Part shown: positions 40,449 through 51,118 of the stretch, one piece after another | How the letters are laid out: each line of letters begins with the position of its first letter | Numbering within the stretch: position 1 is the first letter of the stretch | Source: Paratrimastix pyriformis | Lineage: Eukaryota > Preaxostyla > Paratrimastigidae | Direction: 5' to 3' | NCBI GenBank assembly: GCA_027972325.1 | Contig: JAPMOS010000177.1 | Coordinates: 1 to 61,966, forward strand | DNA length: 61,966 nucleotides | Made by a program: the position numbers and the translations under genes | Notes under the pieces: model-generated | Told to the model about the DNA's origin: nothing | The model's database searches: none | The model's input: the letters and a program-made list of their open reading frames with translations, nothing else

Positions 40449-41463
40449 ACCATTGAACAACCTGTCGCCTTTTATGCGTTTGGAGCTCATTAAGCTCTTC
40501 AGCTCACTGGTCGTTAATGAGCACCGGGCTCCACGCTATTGCATCATCGAACGAACGGTTCGAATGCTGATGGAGGACAATCCCAAAAGGCAAGCCGAAG
40601 CGATGAGTGACTTTGTTTCTCAACTTCTTGGGGCTTGTTTGTTCCAGCAATCGAATGGGAAAACTTTCGACTGCCATGTGCCCCAAGACTCATCGCGCGC
40701 GGCGTCTGTGGACCAACACAAGAAATCACCAGCACCAGCACGTCCAGCGTCCGTGTCCATTCGTCCGTTCCATTGTCCACCCTTCCGGAATCCTTCCACT
40801 CCGGCTTCCACCACCCCTGTGCCTGTTGTTCATGCCCCTGTCCCTGCCCCTGCCCCCCCTGCCCCTGCCCCTGCCCCTGCCCCTGCCCCTGCTGTCCCTG
40901 CCCCTGCCCCTGCCCCTGCTGTCCCTGCTGTCCCTGCTGTCCCTTTCCGTGCTGGTGTGTCTCTGTTGCCTGTGTCTGTGTCTGTGGCTCGCGCTGCTGC
41001 TTCGCCTGACCCTGCTACGGCCCCGCCTCGCAAGATTGGCCCCCGCGATCTTTCTCCAGTTGCCAACCGTGGGATTTTGGGAGATGTGCATCGCGAGTGG
41101 GGGGGATGGATCGAGGGACCCAAACTATCATACCGCTCGATAGTTGGTGGATGGGGTCCAGACCCCCCTCGGGCTGGCGCAATGAGTACTTTTCGTTCTA
41201 ACTGTCATCTTGGTTTCCTTTTTTCGCTTCCCTCGTCACTTTCTTCTGGTTTTCCCGTCCTTTCTTCGCCCCTTCGTCCCCATGTTTGAACGGTTGTGTC
41301 TCTCTGCGGTATTCCAGTCTCACTCTCTCCCCCGATGCTCTCCTGTGCTGCCTCCCCTCGGTGGGGTGCAGAGGGCATCTTACCCGCCAGCTTCGGCTGG
41401 GTTTCGGTTTTCTGATTTCTGTTTCATTCGATTTTTTCGTTTGGTTTCAGATCTCAGAATAGT
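40449..41463 (+). mobile_element. Retroelement-like unit, copy 2, 5'-truncated
   Basis: Similarity to copy 1 begins abruptly at CCATTGAACAA (copy 1 at about 36,983). It covers the ORF domain, a proline-rich region (about 40,800-40,945), the conserved LSPVANRG end, the stop at 41,289, the two-hairpin motif and the AATAGTAT end, which is followed by (CA)n. Truncation at the 5' end and a simple-repeat tail suggest target-primed reverse transcription. The reading frame is open from 40,255 but its first 65 codons have no counterpart in copy 1. Confidence 0.6.
41335..41400 (+). ncRNA. Two-hairpin RNA motif with UUCG tetraloop, copy 2
   Basis: Hairpin 1: ATGCTCT/AGGGCAT outside and CTGC..CCCC / GGGG..GCAG inside. 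Hairpin 2: CCAGC-TTCG-GCTGG (41,387-41,400). Compared with copy 1, pairs change together (CCGGT/ACCGG to CCAGC/GCTGG; CTAC/GTAG to CTGC/GCAG). Confidence 0.7.
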
Positions 41464-41580
41464 ATAGCACACACACACACACACACACACGCATCGACGT
41501 AACGAACGACGGGACGGGACGACGGGACAGGACAAACGGGACGGGACGACGGGGCGGGACGACGGAACGGGGCGGAACAC
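41464..41580 (+). repeat. (CA)n followed by (GACGG)-type repeat
   Basis: About 13 CA dinucleotides (41,466-41,492) are followed by degenerate GACGGGACGACGG units up to about 41,575. Confidence 0.9.
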
Positions 41581-41700
41581 CACGAACGTAGACGAACGAC
41601 CAGGGCAGGCCGAACGACAGTGTAGAACGCGACGACAGGGCCGGAGTGTGGAGGATGTGGGGGGGATCAGAGTTGGGAGAAAGGGAGAAAGAAAATGCCG

Positions 41701-42036
41701 TGTATGTGTGAGCCGCCGTGTGTGTGTGAGCCGCCGTGTGTGTGTGAGCCGCCGTGTGTGTGTGGGCCGCCGTGTGTGTCGTGTAAAGAAGGAACGAAGT
41801 AACGGGTGTGTGTGAGCCGCCGTGTGTGTGAGCCGCCGTGTGTGTGTGAGCCGCCGTGTGTGTGAGCCGCCGTGTGTGTGTGAGCCGCCGTGTGTGTGAG
41901 CCGCCGTGTGTGAGCCGCCGTGTGTGTGAACCGCCGTGTGTGTGTGAGCCGCCGTGTGTGTGTGAGCCGCCGTGTGTGAGCCGCCGTGTGTGAGCCGCCG
42001 TGTGTGAGCCGCCGTGTGTGAGCCGCCGTGTGTGTG
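41701..42036 (+). repeat. GTGTGTGAGCCGCC minisatellite, array 2
   Basis: About 20 units of the same 14-18 bp motif as array 1, interrupted near 41,778-41,806 by a fragment of the dispersed repeat also seen at 32.4 kb. Arrays 1 and 2 bracket retroelement-like unit copy 2. Confidence 0.95.
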
Positions 42037-42049
42037 GACTCCAAGCACG

Positions 42050-43603
42050 GACATTCCCCGCCGATGTACATGACAGAAGCTTAATCAACAGCCCAAAAAC
42101 GCTCATACAGACTGCCTCTCCGAGTGCTGGCGATGACGCCTGCGAGGGTGTGATCACCGGTGCTGATACGTCCGGTGCCGGTGGAACTGGTGCAGAAGTT
42201 GTTTCCAGTTTAGCCACGGTTGTGCCGAGTGGAACACCACAAGGACTGGCTTCCCGGACCAAAGACTGATGAGTATCGAGTATTTCAGCATTGCGCGGTG
42301 CGAGTTGGTGAGCAGCAGACCCTTCACCTTTTTCTTCTTGTTGATTGCAACGTGTCTCTTGGCAAGACAAAGCCACGGAGCGAGGAAAAGAAGAGGCTGC
42401 ACCCGAATTGAATGCCAATGAGCCTTCTGTGACCCCAGTTGGTTGTGGGCTCTGTGATGATAAGGCCAACGAGGTTGGTCGAAAAGCGTGCGCCAACGGA
42501 GGACCCGAGGGCAGACAAAATTCTGGGGACAGAAAGTGGGTTTTCTTGCGCCGTCTTGACTTTGGAATAACCCAGAGGTAGTCTGTGCTGTTTGACTTGG
42601 TGTTTTTGGGAGTGCCCGTGTCCACACACCGTGTGGCAGAGGAGGCCATGGGCAGACCCGGGTTTAGTGGCTTTTTCCTGGCCTCGGTGGCCATCGTGGC
42701 TTTGTTCTTCAAAGCCTCCAGCTCGCTGGCCTCGATGATGCAGGCCTCGGGCATCTTCGTCCCGTCCTCCAGCCGGCACAGTGGGCGCCACTCGCTCCGC
42801 CGGAGGTCGCTAAGGGTCCTCGTCGTCTCCTTGAGGGCATCCAGAGCCAGGATGCCGAGGTTTCGAGCGGCCTCGAATGAGAGCTCAGACGGCGATGATG
42901 CCGTCGAAAGGTTGGCGAGTGCCACCAGAGTCTGTAGAGGGCGCATAGCGGAGAACACCCCTGCTGTAGCCCGAGCCAGCGCACTGTCCCGTTGAGTCGC
43001 CGCCTTCCGCAGGTCTGGATCAATGAGGCGTAAGGCACTCACTGGTGGTGCAACTGCAGGATCGGCCTTGCCTTGGTCTCGAAAGTTGGGAAACGCGCGG
43101 CCGACGTGAACAACGCGAGCGAATTCCTCTTGTGTCGGTGCTTCGTGTTGAAGACGATTGAATTGCAGCCCCAGCATCTGCAAAGTCTGTGCTTCTCTTT
43201 CTGGTAAGGTTGGAGGAGTCACCACCTTTTTTGTAGGGGCCTCCTTCGCAAAGATGTCCGGTAACTTGGCCGTTGGTTTGAAATAGATCTGTTGGAGAGT
43301 ATCGAAGTAGTATTGTCCGACTTCCTCTTGATCTTGATCGCTTTCACCTTCTTTTTCTTCAGGATTTGTTGCACCCAACAGAGAGCTGTCACCCTCCGCT
43401 CCAGTGTCGCCTTCAGGGTCAGGAGGTTGGGTTTGGGGGCCAGGGTTGGCCGGATGTTCAGGGTCAAGGGCGTTCTCCTTCACGAGTTCGGAGAACGAGG
43501 GACAGCCTTCGTGGGATAGCCCCAAACAAACCCAAACCAAGAAAGAGTGAACACTTGCACAGCAAGCACGCAAAAACGGCACTGACATCCAAAAATTTAT
43601 CAA
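42050..43603 (-). CDS. Gag-like ORF of a retroelement (fossil)
   Basis: A long minus-strand frame with biased but protein-like content. Recognisable parts are an acidic Pro/Glu region, REAQTLQMLGLQFNRLQHE, and the block ALANLSTASSPSELSFEAAR to LSDLRRSEWRPLCRL, which resembles ORF1/gag-type helices of DIRS-type elements. The first about 45 codons overlap the left terminus of DIRS-like element 2, whose end lies inside this frame. Beyond about 42,050 the frame runs into a minisatellite and is not coding. Family assignment is tentative, and the element is broken. Confidence 0.45.
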
Positions 43604-43647
43604 AAAGAATTTGACATGTCATGTCAGTGCCGGCAGTCGACTCGTCC
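43521..43647 (+). repeat. Left inverted terminal repeat of DIRS-like element 2
   Basis: It runs from CCCAAACAAACCCAAACC through TGACATGTCATGTCA to CGACTCGTCC and is matched in inverse at 50,387-50,513. Confidence 0.92.
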
Positions 43648-44481
43648 TTTTGCGCAATAAGCAAATCGCAACGCATCTTTTATTCCCGGGTTTTCGGGTT
43701 TCTATGCTTTTTCAAGAATTTTCGAATAGTTACTCGAGAGCTCTGAAGACCTTGCATTTTGTTTCGTCGAGTTGGGTTGACTTTTGGAATGATCTAAGAG
43801 ATGTCGGCCAACGTGCCGCTCCTTTGGCGCTCTGAAAGTGCTGGCCTTATTTCAATTGATTTTTCAAGGCCGCCTTGTCACTTTTCAACCCTGCTGCCTT
43901 GTAGCCTTGAACGACTGATCTCATTGATCAACTCATCGCGTCTCTCTCTTCCCACCTCCTCGTGGGTCGCCGCGTTTTACTTTGTGAGGGTTACAGGCCC
44001 TTTTGCCGGCCTCTCAACTCTCCCGGACGGACTGGAGAAGAATCACCTGGAATCTCAGAATCTGGGTCCTCCTTTCCGGGTCTGTGGCGTCACAATAGCA
44101 CTCGCTTTATATTTTGTTTTTTACAAACCAAAACGGAAGGAAACAAAACTTCCAAACAAAGATCAGAAAAACCAAAACGGAAAAGCAAAGAAAGATAGTC
44201 TTTATTCCGTTTTCGTGACCGTCCTGCGTGCAACTTTGAACTGGCTGAGCTCGTTGGGCTTGGGCCAATTTGCGCCATCCTCCGCAAAGACTTTCGGTTG
44301 GGGTATCACCCCAGTTTCCTTTGGAATGGCACTGTTCGTTGGTGCCTGCACCGTGACATGCGCTGGAATACTCATTGCTTCGGGACGAAGGATGCCTGCT
44401 TGAGGTGTCGGTTCAGTTTCAAAGCAACCTTGATACATACGTTCACTGACAGACCCACCAGACCACCACGTCACGTTTTGA

Positions 44482-44740
44482 GCGAATCAGTTTGATACTC
44501 TGCTCATTCGGCCCCACGGGGCTCGTTCGACACGCCAGCAACCTCTGTTGTACAGTCTGTTTAATTCCTTTGAAGGAATTTATTCACTGGTCGATTTGAC
44601 TTTGCGGTTGAAAGGGCTGACGAATCAGTTCGATACTCTGTTCGTTCGACCCCACGGTGCTCGTTTGGCACAACAACAAACTTTTCATACAGTCTGTTCA
44701 ATTCCTTTGAAGGAATTTCATCACCAGTGTCATTTGACAG
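44482..44740 (+). repeat. Tandem duplication, about 140-bp unit, with internal hairpins
   Basis: Two diverged units each contain GAATCAGTT.GATACTCTG, a CCCCACGG.GCTCG stretch and the perfect hairpin AATTCCTTTGAAGGAATT near their ends (about 44,562 and 44,700). Confidence 0.85.
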
Positions 44741-45829
44741 GCGGCTTAGAGGATCTCGGAAATGCTGGTGGTCTCTCTTCTGGCCATGTCTCAGACTCTG
44801 CGGAGCCACTCAGTCTGTCGAAACACCTGGTTGGCAAATATTTCAGGCCAAAATCCTTCATGGGTTTTCAGGATCGAACAATGAGATGAATGGAATGCTG
44901 GGTCAACGGTTATCCGGCGAGGGACGCCCGTGCACTCGCTCTGGGCCCACGTCAGTGGATGACCTCCGCTATCAGCGTTTAGTCCACGTGTGACTCTGAA
45001 ATTCGCACGATTACTGGTCACGCGCGCAACTCATTTCGCGCTCAAGTTCTTCTCAAGCCGGTCTTCCATCTGGGGTTGATTGACCTGGTCGCTCGGGAGG
45101 GAGAATATAGCGAACGCTCCGAGTCACTTCTGAACAATCGACCAGTTGTCTTGTGGGTCTGCACTTGGCATCTTCACGTCGCCCTCTTCATTCCGTGGCC
45201 ATTCTTTGTGCCAGAGGGCAAACCTCCCACTTCGAACCTCTCACTTCGCCAGAACGCTTGGCTTCGACCATCTTCGCGTGGCCGTGTTGTCGCGGAGCCC
45301 ATGTTGTCGCGGGGCAAGGCAGGAGGTCCCATGTCCACCACGCACCGTTCGACCAGGGAGCCGACTCATGGCCCTGATGATCTGCGGGCACACAGGCGCG
45401 CACGTTCCTGCGGCACAACTCGCAGGATTTTACAACAACGCACACTGCGAGCTTCTCCCTCTTCAACACACACTGGCGGTTGCAGAGAGGAGCTTCATCT
45501 ATTTTGGGCGCGCACCAGGGGAGCAGCCAACTCCCCGGTTTCGGATCGGAGACACGATGACTCCATGTCCCACATGGAACCATGGCGGTCGCCACACCAC
45601 GTTTCAGAGGTCTTATACTCTTTCGGAACCGAGGGAAACACCCCCCGTTGCTCTTTCACACGAAATACGTTTAGGAGGGAAGCATCGTGTGCTCGACATG
45701 CCTGGGCCACCACCCCGCGCGGGACCGGGTGAGCATGACGTTCCCCTGGGGGGGGGGAAGGGCCTGATCTAACAGATGTCCCCCAAGAGGAGGAGACGTG
45801 TTCTAGGGAACGGGTCTGTCTTTCCTCAA

Positions 45830-46480
45830 GTCCAGGATCGCGAGCTTCCAGGACACACACATAGGCCCTCTGTCGAGTTCTCCACTTCGACCATGCACAC
45901 CAGGGTTGTCCACCCCCTCGTGACGGGGGTCTGCATCTGGCCTGGGGACTGGCTCCCCCCTTTTGCAAAAATGTGAGCGGTCAGGTACCCGACACACGTG
46001 AAGGAGAATGGAACGTGTGACGGAGTGCCTCGTTACAAAGTCTGGCTTCGTGAAAGAGCCCTTCCCTGACTCTGGGTGCGTAGAGACGAGCGTGAGGTCA
46101 TCGCAGTTGTCCTCTTCTCCTGGCCCATTGGACCCACAACACCCGACGGGAGTGTCCCTGGTACCGTTCCTCCCGGGGGACAACATCGCCCGGACAAGAG
46201 TCATGCTCACCGCGGACCCCACCAGAAAGGCTCCCATGACCCACGGGCTGCTCAACAACTCCTCAGTTGCCCAAGCCCAAGATCGTGAGCGTCCTGAACT
46301 CACACGTTGGCTCTTCTGTGGCCAGGGCATCCATGCTGAAAGGGGCGAGTGCCCCACTTCGGCCATGCACATCGGGGTCTCGTTGCGGGGTTCTTCGCGC
46401 GGATTGGGGACTGCCTGCTCCTTTGCAAAATGTGAGCGTCGGGTCAACGAACGCACGTCCTCGTCCCCTACACCCGATCG
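45830..46480 (+). repeat. Diverged tandem duplication, about 450-bp period
   Basis: Paired landmarks (AGGATCGCGAGC / AAGATCGTGAGC; CCACTTCG.CCATGCAC; GGGGACTG then TTTGCAAAA.TGTGAGCG) recur in the same order at about 45,835-45,985 and 46,280-46,440. Confidence 0.7.
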
Positions 46481-47819
46481 ATGAGACTGACACACTGGCG
46501 GCCGTTCCCTTTGGGACCCCCATTGGGGGCACGGGAGGAGCGCCCCAGGGGTCCGGCGCTCTACAAGTGGGGCCCCAAATGAAGGTGGTGCAGCCGCAGC
46601 TTCCACCCGGCGAAGGGTGGTGGGACTAGGCGCCAGCGGCCGAGGGCGCTCTACAAATACCCCGTTCAACTCTCAGCCTGGGCACGAGACGTCTGGCAAG
46701 CTTGACGGGAGCAGAGAGGAAAGTCTGGCGTCGCATCCTCTCTCCGCCCTCTTGGGTGAAACACCACTCGTGATCTCTGCGCACTCTCCCTCCTCCGAGT
46801 GCGTGCCCTCAGCACCCACGTACACCTTCCAGTCCCTGCCCATCATTCCGGCTCATCCCATCCCCACCTCCGAGGGCCATGATGGGGCGGCTCCGTCCCG
46901 GGAGGGCGAGCATCCCTGTCTTGGACCCATCACGATCACTCCTGCTTGGGGTCACTCTGTCCATTCACAGGCAAGGCTGAGAACAGTGCACTTGTCCGCC
47001 TTGCCCACAGCCGGGTGGCATTATTCCATAGTATTTCTGCTCCCCTACTCGGTGCTCTGCGGTGCTGTCCTGCCTGGAGTGGGATCACACTTCACACACG
47101 GACGCGAACTATACTGAGAGCATTTGGTTGGGCGGGCCTGTGTTTGTCTGCGCCCACACCCTCACACAGACCGTACAGGGTCAGAAACAACAACAAACTG
47201 TGAGACGTCAGGGACGCGCGCATACTTGTGCACCCACGGGTCCCACGCTCGGGGATCGAGAGGTCCCAACAAGCTGGCGGTCAGGTCAGAAACAACTTTG
47301 GGATTTCGGCACTGCTAGGTCTAGAGATTGGAGAATTCACTGACCGCCAGCAAGCCTCATAGTTGCACGTCGTTCCTCAATGGGTTCTCTTCCGATCCCG
47401 TGTGCGCTGTCACACCCGCACCTGAAGTCGTGTTTTTCCAGGCGGGCCCTCTCTGTGACACATCTGGCACACCAACACCAGTGTTCGGTGTTTTTCTTTG
47501 GGGTAGGCCTGCGCTTGCCCATGACCATCACCCAACACTGGGACCCTTGTGTGATTTCAGCGCGTATCTGCTCGTTTACGTGCCCGCACCGCGGGTTTTC
47601 TCATGAGGGCGCTCCGTTGGATTTCCGGATGCCCCTCTGCCTCGGTGTGTACGTTGACTCACCAACACCGTGACGATGGCATGCATGCACCGCTGGTTTT
47701 TTCATGAGGGCGATCCGTGGTATGTTCGGATGCGGTGCCCGTGGGTACACCAACACCGGGAAAAATTGGTGCTATGCACTTGAGGGGCTTGCACCTGTTC
47801 ATGCCCCGGTATGTTCATC

Positions 47820-48450
47820 AGGGGGCGGGCCTGAGTGCGCCCAACATGCCCCTTGGATGCACTCTCACACCGGCAGCATCATCACAGCACCACCACCAGC
47901 ACACGCACCATCAGTGTGGCGTTGCTCAGGGCGGGCCTGTGTGCTCATCATGCCTTGAATGGGTCCTGGCACACCAGGACATCTGTTTGATGCGTCTGGG
48001 GGCGGGCCGGAGTGTGCCCCACATGTCCCCCGGTGTACACTCTCACACCAACAGTATCATCAGCACCACCAGTGTGGTGACTTTTCGGGCGGGCCTGTGT
48101 GCTCATCATGCCCTTGAATGCGTCCTGACAGCTGCTTGACTGCTTGAGGCGTCTCAGGGCGGGCCTGTGTGTGCCCACATGCCCTCTGGTGTGCATTCTC
48201 ACACCAGCAGCAGCAACACCAACACCATCACCCAGCACCACCAGAGTGGTGTTCTGTCGGGGCGGGCCTGTGTGCTCATCATGCCCCTGAATGCGCCCTG
48301 GCACACCAGGACAGCTGCGTGGCGAGGCGTCTGGGAGCGGGCCTGTGTGCCCATTTGCCTCCTGGTGTTCATTCTCACTCCAGCAGCAGCATCACACCCA
48401 CACCAGCGCATTCAGGCCAGAATCACCACACCAGCACCATCAGAGTGGGG
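47820..48450 (+). repeat. Diverged tandem repeat, about 155-180-bp unit, about 4 copies
   Basis: Each unit alternates two GGCGGGCC.G anchors, one followed by AGTG or TGTG plus CCC, the other by TGTGTGCTCATCATGCC. Anchors occur near 47,824, 47,931, 48,002, 48,090, 48,157, 48,263 and 48,335. Confidence 0.85.
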
Positions 48451-48767
48451 CTTTGCTGGGGGCAGTGTGATGCTCGATGTTTCATGCCTGCTCTCGCATC
48501 GACTGATGCCTTCTTGTCTGTCGGAAGCAGTGACAGCACTCGGCACCTTTGGGGAGCGACCCCGGACACACGCGGGGGGACACTGTGGAGTGTGTACCAC
48601 CTCTCAGCTGTTTGATGCTCGTTCTGGCCCTCCGGCACGCGCACTCCCAACATCAGGATGGGTATCCGTAGAGCCGGCTCATCGGCCAAGAGTGTTGGGC
48701 GGAGCATCCCGTTAGCCGGGTCACGTAGAGTGCGGAAGGGGGGGGAAAGCTATTCCTTTGGTATGGT

Positions 48768-48895
48768 GTTCACTCTTTCTTGGTTTGGGTTTGTTTGGGG
48801 CTATCCCACGAGGCTGTCCCTCGTTCTCCGAACTCGTGAAGGAGAATGGTGGGATAGCCGAGTAATCTCTTCCCAAACAAACCCAAACCAAGACA
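48768..48895 (+). repeat. Internal complementary region of DIRS-like element 2
   Basis: The first part is the complement of 43,473-43,550 and the second of about 50,497-50,539. They join at AAGGAGAA/TGGTGGG. It has the same logic as the block at 33,294-33,411 in element 1, with unrelated sequence. Confidence 0.9.
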
Positions 48896-50386
48896 AGTCT
48901 CCACCCACCTCCCTGCCTGACGAGTGGCACTGGGTTTGTTTGTTGCTGCTTTCCCCCGCGAAGCTTCGACTCAACGTGTACCCCATGGTCATGAATGATG
49001 GTGGGCATTTTGTCTTCGCAGCGCAATCTTCGTACGTGCTCCCTTGGCTGTACTGCTGCCTGTTCAACCCCACAATCTGATTGACAAGTCAGGAGGGCTG
49101 CCTCGTGGGGAGGCGAGTGTGGCTGTTGTTCAACCTTGTTTGGTTCCCTTTGACAACAATGTGTGGGGTCTCGTCGGGGCCTTTTGACCTTGAGACACCA
49201 CCCTTCATGCACCCTCATTCACCCTCGTCTGATGTGATTGGGCATTCATGGTGGGGAGTTGTGGTCATTCACCCCAGCTACTTTGCTTGAACAACAGCCT
49301 ATGGTCATCCTGCTCGTTGTACTCTTAAGACATCCATCATGCACCTTCATAGCGGTGTGGGGTGTTGTCTTCCTCCTTTTCTGTTCTGAATGGGCAACAG
49401 CTCGAGGAACTGCTGCGGGTGTTATCTTTCACCCCGTTTTCGTTGTTGTGGCACAACTGTGTGGCTTTACCATGGTCGTGGTGGGCACCATGCATCCTCC
49501 ACATTCAGAATGCGGGGGGGGTCGGGGTTTGTTATTCACCGTCGTCTGTTCTGTTTTGACAACAGCTCATGTGATTTCATCGTGGGCGTTGTGCCCGTGA
49601 ACCACCGCGCTCACCCCACCGCACACCTCCCTCTCGCGGGAGGGATATTTGTTGAGCACCCTGAAGTGGCGATCGATACGTCACCTTTCGTGCTCTCTCT
49701 CCCTTCGGGGTTTGCGTTTTTGGTGGGGGCTTGGGTTCTTTATACAGAACTCGACGCCTGCACGGCAAGGGTGCCTCCACCGCTTCACCGGCGCCGGTCG
49801 GCGACTGGTGACGAAGGAGCCGCGAGCACGGGGCGAGAACCCTCCTGGGATCTGCGAGGCAAGGTGCCTGTCGCGGCTCCGTCGTGCTCTGCGTTTCTCT
49901 CGACGCGTGCCTTTGGCCCGCGGCATGTCGGACAACGAGTCCTCTCGCTGTTTTGTCCGATCTTCTTCGTTGTTTTTATTTGCGGGGGTCCGACCCGTTG
50001 AGGGAAGGATTCCCTATGGAGGGTGCCGAGTACGGGAAGACTCGGTGCCCTCGGGGCCTTTGAAGGTTTCGCCCCTCCTTTTGTTTGGCTTCTTCTCTCC
50101 CACCTGTTTTTGCTGACCGGTTACAGCGGTGCGTCGGGGTTTTCTCCAGCCTCCTCTTTCCCTGACTAGACGTGCACCCCCCGGGGCGGGTCGCGACCCG
50201 CTTGAGGAGATGTTTGGGGTTCGCATGGTTGATCATGAATCTCTCTTCTTCGTTTTCATTGAAACCTTCGGGAGCTGTGACTCCCAACTGGATTGTTTTT
50301 ACTGCGTTGCGCGGTACTGACTCCCTTCCCACCTTTCTCTGCGTCGGTGGCTGGCGTGTCGTCGTCCGAATGGGCTTATGCTTAAA
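48896..50386. other. Interior of DIRS-like element 2 right of the complementary block, no gene seen
   Basis: This is T-rich sequence with diverged short repeats (TTCACCC, ACAACAGC and CATGGT motifs recur between 49.1 and 49.6 kb). Open frames lack motifs. Confidence 0.5.
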
Positions 50387-50513
50387 GGACAAGTCGACTG
50401 CCGGCACTGACATGACATGTCAAATTCTTTTTGATAAATTTTTGGATGTCAGTGCCGTTTTTGCGTGCTTGCTGTGCAAGTGTTCACTCTTTCTTGGTTT
50501 GGGTTTGTTTGGG
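50387..50513 (-). repeat. Right inverted terminal repeat of DIRS-like element 2
   Basis: It is the inverse of 43,521-43,647, from GGACAAGTCGACTGCCGG to GGGTTTGTTTGGGG. Confidence 0.92.
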
Positions 50514-50924
50514 GAAGAGATTACTCGGCTATCCCACCAGGCCCCTGTTGCTGCTGGGTCTGTTGTTGTGGTGTTGCTTGTTGATCTGCTTGATCCATTC
50601 TTTGCCCAAGAGGGATGCGTCTTGAAGCGTGCGAAACGCAAAGGGCAGGGTACACTATCCGTGTCAGCTGACATGGAATTTCTTTCTATTTGTGGTCAGT
50701 GCCGCTTTTTGCGTTGCCTGACGTGATGTCTATTTTCCTGGGGGTTTGGGAAGATGAAGGTCGTCGAGATTGATTACTGGGCCCCCCGCGTTATAATCTC
50801 TGTTGCAAGCTTTAAATCTGCGCATTTGGTCCGTCCTAGTTCCGCTTATGTTTGCGTTGCGTGTATGGGCTTACAGACAAGAAGTCTGCGCCTTGGGATC
50901 TGAACAAGCAGTTCGGAGAGAGAA

Positions 50925-51118
50925 GAGAGAGAACATGCTGTGTATTTGCGAGGGCGCAGGCGACAAGTTCAAGAAGAAAGGTTACTCGCGCCTTCGCGCC
51001 ATGCGTTACACTCCGGGGGGGGCCGGGCCAAATGACCCGTATGGTGGCTCCTCCCGGCCGGGGGCCCGCCTGGTGGCGGGGCCGCCCAGTGATGGGTGTG
51101 GGTGATGGGGAGGGGTGC
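50925..51118 (-). other. LINE B 3' UTR with conserved tail
   Basis: The tail ends CGCCTGCGCCCTCGCAAAT then ACACAGCATGTTCTCTCTC. It shares its last about 60 bp with LINE A and copies C and D although the coding regions have diverged. Confidence 0.75.

Larger units (their letters stand above)
43473..50539 (+). mobile_element. DIRS-like element 2 (fossil), with inverted termini and internal complementary region
   Basis: Inverted terminal repeats of about 127 bp lie at 43,521-43,647 and 50,387-50,513. A block at 48,768-48,895 joins the complements of the left outer end (43,473 onward) and right outer end (to 50,539), giving the ends used here. The block is near the right end, so the element is plus-oriented. 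The plus strand is T-rich, the mirror of element 1. I see no RT, RNase H or recombinase in the 7 kb; the interior is largely diverged tandem repeats. It seems non-autonomous. Confidence 0.7.

Noticed and set aside
45076-46669. Overlapping long frames inside DIRS-like element 2
   Set aside because: Frames on both strands follow a diverged duplication and lack any known domain.
47704-48715. Protein-coding gene with Cys/His-rich repeats
   Set aside because: The pattern follows the diverged 155-180-bp tandem repeat and all three frames look alike.
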